From Paenibacillus sp. PvR098 (GTDB lineage Bacteria > Bacillota > Bacilli > Paenibacillales > NBRC-103111), in assembly GCF_017833255.1 (NCBI RefSeq), contig NZ_JAFIBU010000001.1, forward strand, positions 3,322,001-3,386,000: a stretch of DNA of 64,000 nucleotides, written 5' to 3'. The position numbers were made by a program, and so were the translations under genes. The notes under the pieces were generated by a model. That model was not told where the DNA came from. It made no database searches and saw only the letters and a list, made by a program, of their open reading frames with translations. This document shows, one piece after another, positions 16,393-25,627 of the stretch (position 1 is the first letter of the stretch; each line of letters starts with the position of its first letter).

Positions 16393-19020
16393 GTGATTTT
16401 GCAAAAGAAATGGCGAAAGCTGTCGTGTGTCGTGCTTACAGCGTCTTTGCTTATGTCGTCTTGGCCGGGAACAGGTGGGAATGCGGCTTACGCAGCGACC
16501 GAACCGACCGTGACGATGGTAAGTCAGGAAATTTTGACATCCGGTGCTGTGATGAAGAACTATGTTTGGAAATCTACGCGAAGTAATAAAGAAATCCTGG
16601 TTAATGGAAAGGTTATCGAAGTCGATCTGACGAACCCTAACGTGAAGCTGGATGTCATGACCGGTACGGGAAATCAGTTTACGAAGAGACAAACTATTCT
16701 GGGTATGACGAAGGAAACAAAGGCGGTTGCCGGGGTAAACGGTGACTTCTATAATACGCAGGCGGAAGGTGTGCCCATGGGGCCGCAGATTTCGGGTGGA
16801 GAGCTGATGGCTACGCCTCCATATTTGCATGGATTTTATTCCTTTGGGTTGGATAAAGATAACAAGCCCGTTGTAGATTTATTTACTTTTAAAGGATCAA
16901 TCATTGCCAAAGATGGAACGGCCTACCCGCTGGGCGGCATCAATAAAACGTACTACTGGTTCGAGCCGAACGGAGAACATAGCCATATCGACGGCATGTT
17001 TATGTACACGAACGCATGGGGTCAGATCGACCGCTCCAATGACGGAGTAACCGTACCAACAGAGGTTTTGGTTCAAAATGGCATAGTCAAACAGATCGCT
17101 GTCAATGGAATCATCAGGATGGTAGCCCCAGAGGACGGTTACATTCTTCGCGCGTCCGGCAAAGCGGCGGATTTTGTAGTCGCGCACTTGAAAGAGGGCG
17201 ATCCGCTGAAAGCCGATTATCAAGTGCTTGCACAGGATCCGAATAAGACTTATGACGTCAGCACGTTTAAAATGATGATTGGCGGTCACACTATCATGGT
17301 GGACGAGGGTAAACCTGCCAGTTACTCGCGTGAAGTGTCCAGTCTTTGCTGCAATCGTTCGCGTACAGCAATCGGGTATTCGAAAGATATGAAAACGGCC
17401 TATCTGATTACCGTTGATAACTTCGGCGATAGCAAAGGTCTCAGTATGAAGGAACTGCAGCAATTTATGATTAAGGTAGGCGTGTGGAAAGGTCTGAATC
17501 TGGACGGTGGCGGATCGACGCAGATGGCCGCACGTCCACTCGGGGAATTTGAGCCGGTTCTAGTCAATAAGACAGAAACGGGAGCCCAGCGGAGTGTTGT
17601 CAACGGTGTAGGGGTGTACTCGACTGCGCCGCAAGGAGAGGCGAAGGAGATCTTCATCCAGGCCCCGAGCTTCATGTTCGTGGGAGAACAGGCGACTCTA
17701 AGCTATAAGGGCTATGATATTTACTATAATCCGGTGGAAACCAGTAAAGTGCCTGCTCAGTGGAGCGTAACAGACAATAGAGGCACCTTTAAAGACAGTG
17801 TGTTCACTGCGACGAAGTCGGGGGTGGCCAAAGTGACCGCTGTGAGCGGTAAGGGGCAGGCGACAGCAGATATCGAAGTGGTAGGCAGAAACCAATTGAA
17901 GAGCATGAAAATCAACACCGATGAAAGGGCGCTTTCCGAGGGGGAAACGGTTAACCTTCCTGCGGTCATCGCGACTAACTTGGCTGGAAAAAGCAGAGAA
18001 ATCCCGCCACAACTTATTCAATGGGAAGTACTCGGCATTAAGGGAGAAATGGCCAACGGAACATTGAAAGTAACCAGCTTGGCTGGAAGCACTGGTGCCC
18101 AGCTCATAGCCAAATATGACGGTTACAGCACAACGGCCGTGATACCTGTAGGGGTTGATAAGGTTTGGTATGATCTGGACAATTTTGCAGTTATGACCCA
18201 GACCAGCGTGAAGCCTCAGGAGGTTAAGGCTGGAGTAGCTATTAAGCCAGGTGAAACAGGAAACAAGTACCTTGAGCTGAATTATGATTTCACGCAAGGT
18301 AAGGGGAATAAATGGGCGTATGCGACGCTGGATACTGGCGTTGTAATTGAAGGTCAGCCTCAATATATGAAGGTAAAGGTCAATGGTGACGAAAGCCTGA
18401 ACTGGCTTCGTGCTGAAATACTGGATAACGCGGGTAAGGTTCATTTGGTGAATTTGGCGCGCAGCATCGACTGGAAGGGATGGAAGCAGGTGACCGCCGA
18501 TCTGTCCGATTACCCTATCAGTTATCCGATCCGGGTGAAAAGCATTTATGTTGTGAATGAGGAGATTGGTCAGGATGAGCGGCTCGCCAAGAGCGCTATC
18601 GGGATTGACGACATCACATTTACGTATAGAGGCAGCATGGAGAAGCCTTCTTTCAATTCGATTAGCTTGACGATCAATAAGATAGCAGTGACCGTGAACG
18701 GAAAAGGGATGACGCTGGAGCAAGCGCCAGTGATTGAGAAGGGGAATACATTGATCCCGATTCGTTTTGTGACGGATGCTCTTGGAGGTACGGTACGTTG
18801 GGACGATGCGGAGCGCAAGGTCACCGTCATTCGCGGCGGCAAAATGATTGATCTTTGGATTGATAATCCCGACCTGATCGTGAATGGTCAACGAGTCACG
18901 GCAGAGGTGCCGCCGGTAATTAGGAACAATTTAACGATGGTTCCGCTTCGCATTTTATCGGAAAATTTAGGATGGAAAGTGACGTGGAACGAGAAGACCC
19001 GCCAAGTGACCTTGCAATAA
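16393..19020 (+). CDS. Exported phosphodiester glycosidase (NAGPA domain) with stalk domains
   Basis: 875 residues from GTG 16393, with AGAGGAG upstream. Signal peptide residues 1-35 (ending NAAYAA). The NAGPA-type phosphodiester glycosidase domain spans about 65-415, with VNGDFYNTQ near 115 and LDGGGSTQMA near 370. Then Ig-like and carbohydrate-binding-like regions (about 420-740), and at 757-875 a copper-amine-oxidase N-terminal-like stalk domain (RFVTDALGGTVRWDD and PLRILSENLGWKVTW). Bacterial relatives act outside the cell on sugar-phosphodiester linkages. Cleavage of wall polymer phosphodiesters is plausible but unproven. No terminator was seen before degS. Confidence 0.85.
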   Translation: MILQKKWRKLSCVVLTASLLMSSWPGTGGNAAYAATEPTVTMVSQEILTSGAVMKNYVWKSTRSNKEILVNGKVIEVDLTNPNVKLDVMTGTGNQFTKRQTILGMTKETKAVAGVNGDFYNTQAEGVPMGPQISGGELMATPPYLHGFYSFGLDKDNKPVVDLFTFKGSIIAKDGTAYPLGGINKTYYWFEPNGEHSHIDGMFMYTNAWGQIDRSNDGVTVPTEVLVQNGIVKQIAVNGIIRMVAPEDGYILRASGKAADFVVAHLKEGDPLKADYQVLAQDPNKTYDVSTFKMMIGGHTIMVDEGKPASYSREVSSLCCNRSRTAIGYSKDMKTAYLITVDNFGDSKGLSMKELQQFMIKVGVWKGLNLDGGGSTQMAARPLGEFEPVLVNKTETGAQRSVVNGVGVYSTAPQGEAKEIFIQAPSFMFVGEQATLSYKGYDIYYNPVETSKVPAQWSVTDNRGTFKDSVFTATKSGVAKVTAVSGKGQATADIEVVGRNQLKSMKINTDERALSEGETVNLPAVIATNLAGKSREIPPQLIQWEVLGIKGEMANGTLKVTSLAGSTGAQLIAKYDGYSTTAVIPVGVDKVWYDLDNFAVMTQTSVKPQEVKAGVAIKPGETGNKYLELNYDFTQGKGNKWAYATLDTGVVIEGQPQYMKVKVNGDESLNWLRAEILDNAGKVHLVNLARSIDWKGWKQVTADLSDYPISYPIRVKSIYVVNEEIGQDERLAKSAIGIDDITFTYRGSMEKPSFNSISLTINKIAVTVNGKGMTLEQAPVIEKGNTLIPIRFVTDALGGTVRWDDAERKVTVIRGGKMIDLWIDNPDLIVNGQRVTAEVPPVIRNNLTMVPLRILSENLGWKVTWNEKTRQVTLQ

Positions 19021-19108
19021 TTAGTACTATCAGCCCTCACAATCTTTCGGAAATATGGTACTATATTGCTAGTACTACCAAGAAAAATGGCGAAGGAGCT
19101 TTGTCCGG

Positions 19109-20263
19109 ATGTCTGTCGATGTTTTTGACCGCGTCATCAAGAATGCCATTGATGTCATGGAGAATAGCAAATACCAAATTTTCGAGATCTGTGAAAGCGT
19201 CCGGGCAGAACGCGAAGCGCTGAACAAAGAACTGCAAATGGTAATCGAAGAAACGGCGAGAACGATTGATACGGTAGACCGCTTTGAGGTGGAATACCGG
19301 CGTTCTCGTGTGCGTTTGACAGAAGTAAGCCGTGATTTCAAGCGTTTCAATGAGGAAGATATTCGTACGGCTTATGAAGCGGCTACCCAGCTTCAAGCCC
19401 AATTGGCGATCCATAGGGAAAAAGAGCTGCATCTGAAGATGCGGAGGGACGATCTGCAGAAACGTTTGAAAAACTTGGACACGCAGCTCGAGCGAGCGGA
19501 AGCGCTCGTTTCTCAATTCAGCGTCGTGCTGGAGTATTTGACCGGCGATTTGAATCAAGTTACGCGGCTCTTGGAGTCAGCTAAGAATCGTCAGCTTCTG
19601 GGACTCAAAATTATTTTGGCTCAGGAGGAGGAACGCAAGCGGATCGCGCGTGAAATCCATGACGGACTGGCCCAGAATATGGCGAACATGGTGCTTAGGA
19701 CAGAAATTACTGAAAGAATGCTGGCCAAGCAGGCTTATAATGCTGTGAAGAGTGAACTCAATGACTTGAAGTTTAGTGTCAGGAGCGGGATTGAAGAGGT
19801 CCGTAAGATCATCTTCAATCTCCGTCCCATGGCGCTCGACGATCTTGGTTTAGTCCCGACATTAAGGAAATTCATACAAGATTATGAAGAGAAATCAAAA
19901 ATTCGAACGAACTTTGAATTAATCGGCAAAGAAATCCGTCTGCCCTCCGGCATGGAGGTGGCGGTGTACCGTTTGGTTCAAGAAGCATTCTCCAATGTGC
20001 ATAAGCACGCCGCAGCTTCATTCGTCACACTAGAGCTCACATTCCAGCAGCAAATGATCAAACTCACGATCACGGATAACGGGGTCGGTTTCATTTCAGA
20101 CAATATCGATAAGAAAATCGCTGACGGTACTCATTATGGGTTAATGGGCATGCGCGAACGCGTGGAGCTGCTCGAAGGAAGACTCGATATTCATTCTACC
20201 GTTGGGGTTGGAACGAAAGTATCCATGGTCATACCGATCAAGTCAGAATCCAAGGAGGATTAA
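19109..20263 (+). CDS. degS: DegS, cytoplasmic sensor histidine kinase
   Basis: 384 residues from ATG 19109, AAGGAG ten bases upstream. No membrane segment; residues ~1-170 are a long coiled-coil DegS sensor domain. The HisKA_3 box ERKRIAREIHDGLAQN has the phospho-acceptor His at residue 184, and the ATPase domain follows with NVHKHA (N box) and NGVGF / GLMGMRERV (G boxes). DegS phosphorylates DegU, which in Bacillus controls exoenzymes, competence, biofilm and motility. degU starts 5 bases after its stop. A weak promoter with TACTAT at 19059-19064 lies upstream. Confidence 0.95.
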   Translation: MSVDVFDRVIKNAIDVMENSKYQIFEICESVRAEREALNKELQMVIEETARTIDTVDRFEVEYRRSRVRLTEVSRDFKRFNEEDIRTAYEAATQLQAQLAIHREKELHLKMRRDDLQKRLKNLDTQLERAEALVSQFSVVLEYLTGDLNQVTRLLESAKNRQLLGLKIILAQEEERKRIAREIHDGLAQNMANMVLRTEITERMLAKQAYNAVKSELNDLKFSVRSGIEEVRKIIFNLRPMALDDLGLVPTLRKFIQDYEEKSKIRTNFELIGKEIRLPSGMEVAVYRLVQEAFSNVHKHAAASFVTLELTFQQQMIKLTITDNGVGFISDNIDKKIADGTHYGLMGMRERVELLEGRLDIHSTVGVGTKVSMVIPIKSESKED

Positions 20264-20267
20264 TCAT

Positions 20268-20990
20268 ATGGACCTTATGGGCAGCGGCAAACTCCCTATT
20301 AAGCTTGTTCTCGCGGACGACCATCAACTGTTTCGCGAAGGGGTTAAACGCATTTTAAATATGGAGAGCGACCTGGAGGTTGTCGGGGAATGCGGCGACG
20401 GCATTCAGGTTCTTGAACTGTGTAATACACTGCATCCGGATATTGTGCTGATGGATATCAACATGCCTATCGAGAACGGTGTAGTGGCTACAGAGAAGCT
20501 GAAAGACATTTTTCCGGACATTAAAGTGATCATTTTGTCCATTCATGACGATGAGAGCTACGTGTTTGAAACGCTTCGTAAAGGTGCATCCGGCTATCTG
20601 TTGAAGGACATGGAGGCAGAGTCGCTGATTAATGCCATTCGTTCAGTCGTCGCAGGGCACGCTTATATTCATCCGAAGGTGACCGGGAAGCTGATTAATC
20701 AGCTTCGCCGCATGACGTATCTGGACGAGCAGGGAGTTGCCTCATCCAGTATAGCAAAAGAGGCTGATGTAAAATATGTACATATGGATAACAGTCCGTT
20801 GACGCGCCGGGAAGCCGAAGTACTCCGCCTGATGGCCGAAGGCAAGAGCAACAAGATGATCGGTGAGTTCCTTTATATCAGTGAAAAGACGGTAAAGAAC
20901 CATGTCAGCAGTATTTTGCAAAAAATGGAGGTTGACGATCGTACCCAAGCGGTTATCGTGGCGATAAAAAACGGTTGGGTCACGTTATAA
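20268..20990 (+). CDS. degU: DegU, NarL/FixJ-type response regulator
   Basis: 240 residues from ATG 20268 with AAGGAGG upstream. The receiver domain (about 10-130) has VLADDHQLFREGV at the acidic pocket, phospho-acceptor Asp63 in LMDINMP and Lys in the LLKDME loop. The LuxR-type helix-turn-helix (about 175-240) has LTRREAEVLRLMAEGKSN and SEKTVKNHVSSIL. Partner of DegS. As in B. subtilis, competence and flagellar genes follow, which DegU is known to influence there. Confidence 0.96.
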   Translation: MDLMGSGKLPIKLVLADDHQLFREGVKRILNMESDLEVVGECGDGIQVLELCNTLHPDIVLMDINMPIENGVVATEKLKDIFPDIKVIILSIHDDESYVFETLRKGASGYLLKDMEAESLINAIRSVVAGHAYIHPKVTGKLINQLRRMTYLDEQGVASSSIAKEADVKYVHMDNSPLTRREAEVLRLMAEGKSNKMIGEFLYISEKTVKNHVSSILQKMEVDDRTQAVIVAIKNGWVTL

Positions 20991-21090
20991 GAATACAGGC
21001 GTCATCATTGTCTGATCAGGTATTGGGATAGCGGTAAAGGAACCAACTTCTCTTGAGCGGCATATAATGCTCTTAAGGGAGGGAGCCGCT

Positions 21091-21489
21091 ATGATGCTAG
21101 GCTTGGTTTGGATTATGGGCTGTTACGCTGCGGGGATCGTGCTCGTTCATTTGCTATATTGGCGTTGGAAACGACGGGGAACCGAACCTGCTGCACATTA
21201 TGTTCTGCGAACATACAATAATCAGCTGCAGATGGAGTGGTACCTTCGCTCGCTATACTTTTTTTCTTGGACAAAGGGCAAGACGATCACCGTTACCATT
21301 GCCGATGAGGGATCGACTGACGATACATTGGCTATTGTCGACAGGTTAAGATTGGAGCATCACTTGAATATCTGGACGACAGCGGACATGGACTGGGATG
21401 AATGGGTTCTGAAGCATCAGAATGAGCAGGTGATTGTGATCCAGCTTAACCAGAACGAGGGTTTGGATAACGCTTACAGGTTTCTATAA
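21091..21489 (+). CDS. Short membrane-anchored protein resembling the start of a family 2 glycosyltransferase
   Basis: 132 residues from ATG 21091, with GGGAGGGAG (about 21078-21086) upstream. One membrane segment at about residues 3-25. The rest contains ITVTIADEGSTDDTLAIVDRL, which looks like the DxGS(T)DDT nucleotide-sugar site of GT2 enzymes, but the protein ends long before the catalytic Asp and the remaining fold. Unlikely to be an active transferase alone. It sits between degU and comFA, where B. subtilis carries an unrelated gene. A TATAAT at 21063-21068 lies just upstream without a good -35. Confidence 0.65.
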   Translation: MMLGLVWIMGCYAAGIVLVHLLYWRWKRRGTEPAAHYVLRTYNNQLQMEWYLRSLYFFSWTKGKTITVTIADEGSTDDTLAIVDRLRLEHHLNIWTTADMDWDEWVLKHQNEQVIVIQLNQNEGLDNAYRFL

Positions 21490-21518
21490 GCAACGGAATG
21501 GAGGAGATTGGACGATTC

Positions 21519-23417
21519 ATGAAGGCTTTGGTCTATGTTTTGCTTTATCCGAAAGGCAGTTCCTGGCACGTTTCCTTGGATATGCGAGCCGACAGAGACC
21601 ATTGGGTCGGATTACACGGCAACCGATTCAAACTTCGTGTGCTGGAGCCCGCCTTATCTTTCGGACAAGCTTTGGAGCTGGTGCATTATATTTCGCAAAA
21701 GACACCGATGGAGAAGCAGCTGGACATGCTGCGCAGCGGAGGCAGGGAGATCGGGATCACTCGGGAGAAGCTAAGAGAGTGGCAGTTGTGGGAATGGACG
21801 CCATCTCAGCGGGGGCATTCTTCTATGGACGGTGATGCAAAGCTAAAGCGAGTGCTCACGGCGATGACGGCGTCGCTGGAGGGGCGTTTTTTGCTTTTGG
21901 GGGAGTTTCAGGCATTCATGCAGCACCAGGACGAAGCATATTGGGCAGAGGCACCGGATTACTACTTGCAGCGTGCTTGGCTGCAGGGACGCATCGTGCT
22001 CGAAGCTGGCGTGGAGAAGCGGGAGCCTATCTGGGGACTGAGGTCCTTGCTGCCTAGGGCAACGAGAGGGCGTTGTAGACGGTGTGGGAGCCAAGGGGCT
22101 CAGCGACATCTCAAAGGGGAGGGAACCGGACAGCGGCCCGGAGAAGAACCGGAATCGGTTGTATGGACCGATTGCCCGCATTGCGAAGGCCCATGTCCTT
22201 ACTGTGAAGCGTGCTTAACGATGGGACGCGTACGGTACTGCACACCATTTATCCGAGTAGGGGAGTGTAGTGATAGGCGAAAAACGGGCGAGATGACACC
22301 AGAGCCTGATCGGCATGCTTTGCTCAGCCCATGGGGGTTAAGTGAGGTTCAAGCAGAAGCATCGGGATCGGCGTTGAAATTTTTGAAAGCAAATAAGTCC
22401 CTTTCAAGGAAAAATGATAAAATGCAGCCGGCTGCTAAATTTTTGATCTGGGCCGTGACCGGAGCGGGGAAAACGGAAATGATTTTTCCGATGATTCAAT
22501 ATACGCTGGCTTGCGGCGGTAAAGTGGCGATCGCTACCCCTAGACGCGACGTGGTGCTTGAGCTGAAGCCGCGGCTTGAGAAAGCTTTTCCGTCGGCCAG
22601 GGTGGTCACGCTCTATGGCGGGAGTGAGCAGCGATGGGAGCAAGGGGAGCTTACTTTGGCTACAACGCACCAATTGATGCGGTTTCGCCAGGCGTTCGAG
22701 CTTGTGATCGTGGACGAGCTGGATGCATTCCCTTACCACAATAACCCGCAGCTGCAGTATGCGGCGGAGCAGGTTTGTGTCTCGGGGGGCGCGTATATCC
22801 TGCTGTCGGCAACACCACCGTTAGAACTGCAGAGGGCGGTACAAAAAGGAACGCTGCCGCATGCGCGAGTAGCCGCAAGGTATCATCGGCATCCTCTTCC
22901 GGTGCCCTCCCTGTTGGTGTGTTCTCCTTTGAGGCAAACGCTTCAGCAGGGCGAATTGCCTGACAAGCTAAAGCAAAAGCTGAAGGCTTCGCTTGACCGA
23001 GGCGCTCAAATCTTCATATTTGTGCCGAAAATCGCGATGGTCGAGCCGTTCACGGAGCTTCTGCGTGGGTTCTTCCGCGACATAAACATACAGGGCACGT
23101 CTTCCAAGGATGCAGACCGCGCGAGCAAAGTAACCGAATTTCGTGCCGCGAAAATTCGAATGCTGGTGACGACGACAATTCTGGAGCGGGGGGTTACGAT
23201 ACCCAAATCGGATGTGTTTATTTTGGATGCGGACTCGCCTGTTTTTGATGCTGCTGCGCTGGTCCAAATGGCCGGAAGAGCGGGGAGATCCGCTCAGGAC
23301 CCAAAGGGGCTTGTCGTGTTTGCCGCAAAAGAAAAGACCCGTTCTCAATCTCAGGCTGTAAAGCAAATCGAGGATATGAATGTTCTGGCTCGAAAGAAAG
23401 GGTATATCGATTCATAG
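21519..23417 (+). CDS. comFA: ComFA-like DNA-uptake helicase
   Basis: 632 residues from ATG 21519 (GGAGGAG at 21501-21507; an in-frame ATG at 21498 has no Shine-Dalgarno). An N-terminal region of about 190 residues without recognised motifs precedes a four-cysteine zinc-binding segment (CRRCG, then CPHCEGPCPYCEAC). A DEAD/DEAH helicase core follows with Walker A AVTGAGKTEM near residue 312, VDELDAFPYHNN, LSATPP and the C-terminal QMAGRAGRS motif. ComFA drives inward transport of single-stranded DNA in competence. It is longer than the B. subtilis protein mainly at the N-terminus. comFC follows; no comFB lies between. Confidence 0.9.
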   Translation: MKALVYVLLYPKGSSWHVSLDMRADRDHWVGLHGNRFKLRVLEPALSFGQALELVHYISQKTPMEKQLDMLRSGGREIGITREKLREWQLWEWTPSQRGHSSMDGDAKLKRVLTAMTASLEGRFLLLGEFQAFMQHQDEAYWAEAPDYYLQRAWLQGRIVLEAGVEKREPIWGLRSLLPRATRGRCRRCGSQGAQRHLKGEGTGQRPGEEPESVVWTDCPHCEGPCPYCEACLTMGRVRYCTPFIRVGECSDRRKTGEMTPEPDRHALLSPWGLSEVQAEASGSALKFLKANKSLSRKNDKMQPAAKFLIWAVTGAGKTEMIFPMIQYTLACGGKVAIATPRRDVVLELKPRLEKAFPSARVVTLYGGSEQRWEQGELTLATTHQLMRFRQAFELVIVDELDAFPYHNNPQLQYAAEQVCVSGGAYILLSATPPLELQRAVQKGTLPHARVAARYHRHPLPVPSLLVCSPLRQTLQQGELPDKLKQKLKASLDRGAQIFIFVPKIAMVEPFTELLRGFFRDINIQGTSSKDADRASKVTEFRAAKIRMLVTTTILERGVTIPKSDVFILDADSPVFDAAALVQMAGRAGRSAQDPKGLVVFAAKEKTRSQSQAVKQIEDMNVLARKKGYIDS

Positions 23418-23432
23418 GAGGGGTGCCGTTTG

Positions 23433-24194
23433 TTGAAGGTTAGCCATGTGATTCGGTGGATTGCCCGCTGGATAGGCCAGACGGAGACATTGCTTACGCC
23501 GAGTTCCTCGTCCTGCCTCGTGTGCGGCGGAAGAGAAAGTGGGGTCAGGCGTATACCCGTCTGCCGGCGCTGCTATGAGCTCATTCCATGGATCCATGAA
23601 GTTCGGTGTGATCGGTGCGGACGGCATGAGGAGTGCCCGGACTGTCCACGGCGCATAGATACACATTTCACCCAGAACCGCAGTGTTGTTCGTTATGACG
23701 AACATATGAAAGATTGGCTGGCCATTTATAAATACCGGGGCAAAGAATCACTTGCAAAGGTGCTCGGCCCTATGCTGCTGCACGCTTATCATATGCATCA
23801 TAAGGGCAAGGTTATATCTGATGCGGCCGAGTGGATCACTTACGTTCCTTTGAGTGGACAAAGGCTTGCCGAGCGGGGGTTTAATCAAGCGGAGCAGCTC
23901 GCTAGAGAACTTGGAAGGTTGACCGGCATACCTGTGGTTCCTTTGCTGACCAGAACGCGTCATACCGACAAGCAAAGCTTCAAAGCCAGAGCCGAGCGGC
24001 TTGATGACATGCTGGGGGTTTTTGCTCCTGATCTTGGTCAAATCACTCCCATTGCCGCGGCATGCAGAAAAGGACAAGTACGCCTCTACCTTGTAGATGA
24101 TGTGTATACGACGGGAAGTACCTTTAACGAATGCGCCCGCACGATCAGGACGATTTTGCCGGTTCGTGTATATGGTATCAGTTGGGCAAGGTAG
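23433..24194 (+). CDS. comFC: ComFC-like amidophosphoribosyltransferase-fold competence protein
   Basis: About 253 residues; tandem TTG codons at 23430 and 23433 are possible starts, and AGGAGGGG (23417-23424) spaces better to 23433. Two CxxC pairs in the first 75 residues (CLVCGG, CDRCG, CPDC) form zinc sites, then IYKYRGKESLAK and YVPLSGQRLAERGFNQAEQLA. The PRPP-binding loop VYLVDDVYTTGSTFNECA-like stretch (LVDDVYTTGST) is near the C-terminus. ComFC works with ComFA in DNA uptake. Downstream lies a new promoter for yvyF, with no terminator between. Confidence 0.92.
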   Translation: MKVSHVIRWIARWIGQTETLLTPSSSSCLVCGGRESGVRRIPVCRRCYELIPWIHEVRCDRCGRHEECPDCPRRIDTHFTQNRSVVRYDEHMKDWLAIYKYRGKESLAKVLGPMLLHAYHMHHKGKVISDAAEWITYVPLSGQRLAERGFNQAEQLARELGRLTGIPVVPLLTRTRHTDKQSFKARAERLDDMLGVFAPDLGQITPIAAACRKGQVRLYLVDDVYTTGSTFNECARTIRTILPVRVYGISWAR

Positions 24195-24238
24195 GCCCAG
24201 GTGTGAATTTCCTCACATTTGTCGAAAAAAGGTGTGCA

Positions 24239-24267
24239 TTGTCGTATTTTTTGAGATACACTATAAG
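24239..24267 (+). promoter_or_regulatory. Sigma-A promoter before yvyF
   Basis: TTGTCG (24239-24244), 17 bases, TATAAG (24262-24267), about 32 bases before the yvyF start. Allows flagellar genes to be expressed apart from comF. Confidence 0.6.
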
Positions 24268-24298
24268 GTAGAGATGGGTCCGAAAGGAGCGGGTTGTC

Positions 24299-24718
24299 AT
24301 GAGTCTCAATGTGGAAAACTGTGTGCGCTGCGGTAAAGTGTATTTAAAAAATAACTTTGGTATGTGTACGAACTGTATTAAGGATATTGAAGCTGAATAT
24401 GAGAAGTGCTTAAAGTTCCTTCGGGAAAACCGGACATGCACGATTCAAGAGCTGAGCGACGAAACAGGCGTGGATATGAAGCAGATTGTGAAGTTTATTC
24501 GTGAAGGACGTATTTCCATTAGAAATAATCCGAATATGGGCTATGAATGTGACATGTGCGGAACGATTATTCGTACGAACAATATATGCGACAACTGCCG
24601 ATCTCGCTTGGCCAAGGACTTTGATCATCTTCATGAAGACGAGGAACGGAAGAAATCCCGAGAGGAACAACAAAGGGGTTCTGCCTTCAAAATCAGGGAA
24701 GATCGAACAAAAAATTGA
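24299..24718 (+). CDS. yvyF: YvyF, flagellar-operon zinc-ribbon protein
   Basis: 139 residues from ATG 24299 behind GAAAGGAG. N-terminal CVRCGKVY...CTNCIKD and central CDMCGTII...CDNCR are two zinc-ribbon pairs, separated by a helix-turn-helix-like stretch (TIQELSDETGVDMKQIVKFI). This is the conserved YvyF-type protein preceding flgM in Bacillus. Role in flagellar gene control is suspected but unproven. C-terminus is highly charged. Confidence 0.9.
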   Translation: MSLNVENCVRCGKVYLKNNFGMCTNCIKDIEAEYEKCLKFLRENRTCTIQELSDETGVDMKQIVKFIREGRISIRNNPNMGYECDMCGTIIRTNNICDNCRSRLAKDFDHLHEDEERKKSREEQQRGSAFKIREDRTKN

Positions 24719-24726
24719 TTTTCATA

Positions 24727-24754
24727 TAAACTTTTAAAAACAACCCACCGATAA
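24727..24754 (+). promoter_or_regulatory. Sigma-D promoter of flgM
   Basis: TAAA (24727-24730), 16 bases, ACCGATAA (24747-24754), about 55 bases before flgM. A sigma-D promoter at flgM is known in B. subtilis and gives feedback control through the anti-sigma factor. Confidence 0.75.
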
Positions 24755-24779
24755 AAGTAGTAACGTGAATCGGTGGGTT
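24742..24779 (+). terminator. Hairpin/terminator between yvyF and flgM
   Basis: AACCCACCGAT (24742-24752) pairs with ATCGGTGGGTT (24769-24779), loop of 16 bases, weak T-run. The left arm shares bases with the sigma-D -10 box of flgM. Confidence 0.7.
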
Positions 24780-24808
24780 TACTATTGCTGTCAGTTGAGG
24801 TGAGTTAA

Positions 24809-25078
24809 ATGAAGATTAACGGGACGAATCAAGTGAGTTCGGTAAATCAATATAAGAAGAGCCAGGAATATATGCAGACAGCTGCATCCGATAAGAAGAG
24901 CAAGTCGAAAGATCAGGTGGAGATTTCGGATGTAGCCAAGGAGCTGCACGGCAATTCGGGGATCGTATCGGCCGACCGGGAAAGACTAGACGAATTGAAG
25001 AAATCGGTGAAAGCGGGTACGTATCATGTCGATGCCCGCACGGTGGCTGAGAAAATATTTCCATTTTTAAAATCCTAA
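24809..25078 (+). CDS. flgM: FlgM, anti-sigma-D (anti-sigma-28) factor
   Basis: 89 residues from ATG 24809 with TGAGGTGAG upstream. The N-terminus is disordered (MKINGTNQVSSVNQYKKSQ), then KDQVEISDVAKEL and a C-terminal helix pair DRERLDELKKSVKAGTYHVDARTVA, the sigma-binding region of FlgM. It holds sigma-D inactive until the hook-basal body is complete. flgN starts 15 bases after its stop. Confidence 0.95.
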   Translation: MKINGTNQVSSVNQYKKSQEYMQTAASDKKSKSKDQVEISDVAKELHGNSGIVSADRERLDELKKSVKAGTYHVDARTVAEKIFPFLKS

Positions 25079-25093
25079 TTGGAGTGGATAGCC

Positions 25094-25594
25094 ATGTCTT
25101 TGGAAGCCTTGCTACAAACAATGGCAGAGCTGAATGATGTTCATAACACCTTATTGGATTTGGCAGAGCGGAAGAAGCATGTGCTTATCCATAATGAAGT
25201 GGAGCAATTAACGCAAATTGTGAACAAAGAAAACAAGCTGCTGAAGCGGATCGGGGAATTGGATCAGCAGCGGGTGGAAGCGACCGGGGCCTTTTTGATG
25301 GAGAAAGGGTATAAACCGAACCCCCGAGTGACCGTCAGCGACTTGACGAAGATAATTTTTAACATAGATGAGAAAAAAATGTTAATGGATGAACAGAAGC
25401 GACTCATGGCAATGATTCGCAAGCTGCGGGAGAGGAATCAGTTGAATCAGCAGTTGCTGGAACATTCACTGGCGTTTGTTAATTATTCCCTGGACCTTAT
25501 TGTTGGGGCACCTGAGGATGATGTAGTTTACACCAATCCACAGCAGCAAACGTACGGTACGAAACGCCAAGGGCTTTTTGATACAAGAGCATGA
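25094..25594 (+). CDS. flgN: FlgN, chaperone for hook-filament junction proteins
   Basis: 166 residues from ATG 25094; GGAGTGG lies about 9 bases upstream. Nearly all helical, with long heptad-like stretches (ELNDVHNTLLDLAERKKHVLI, LTQIVNKENKLLKRI), as in FlgN/YvyG. It should bind FlgK and FlgL, encoded directly downstream, and deliver them to the export apparatus. Confidence 0.9.
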   Translation: MSLEALLQTMAELNDVHNTLLDLAERKKHVLIHNEVEQLTQIVNKENKLLKRIGELDQQRVEATGAFLMEKGYKPNPRVTVSDLTKIIFNIDEKKMLMDEQKRLMAMIRKLRERNQLNQQLLEHSLAFVNYSLDLIVGAPEDDVVYTNPQQQTYGTKRQGLFDTRA

Positions 25595-25627
25595 CAGAGT
25601 GAGTGATCGGAAAGGGGGCATAAGGGA

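Noticed and set aside
17698..18891. 397-codon minus-strand frame
   Set aside because: Opposite a clear exported-protein gene, no ribosome site or motif.
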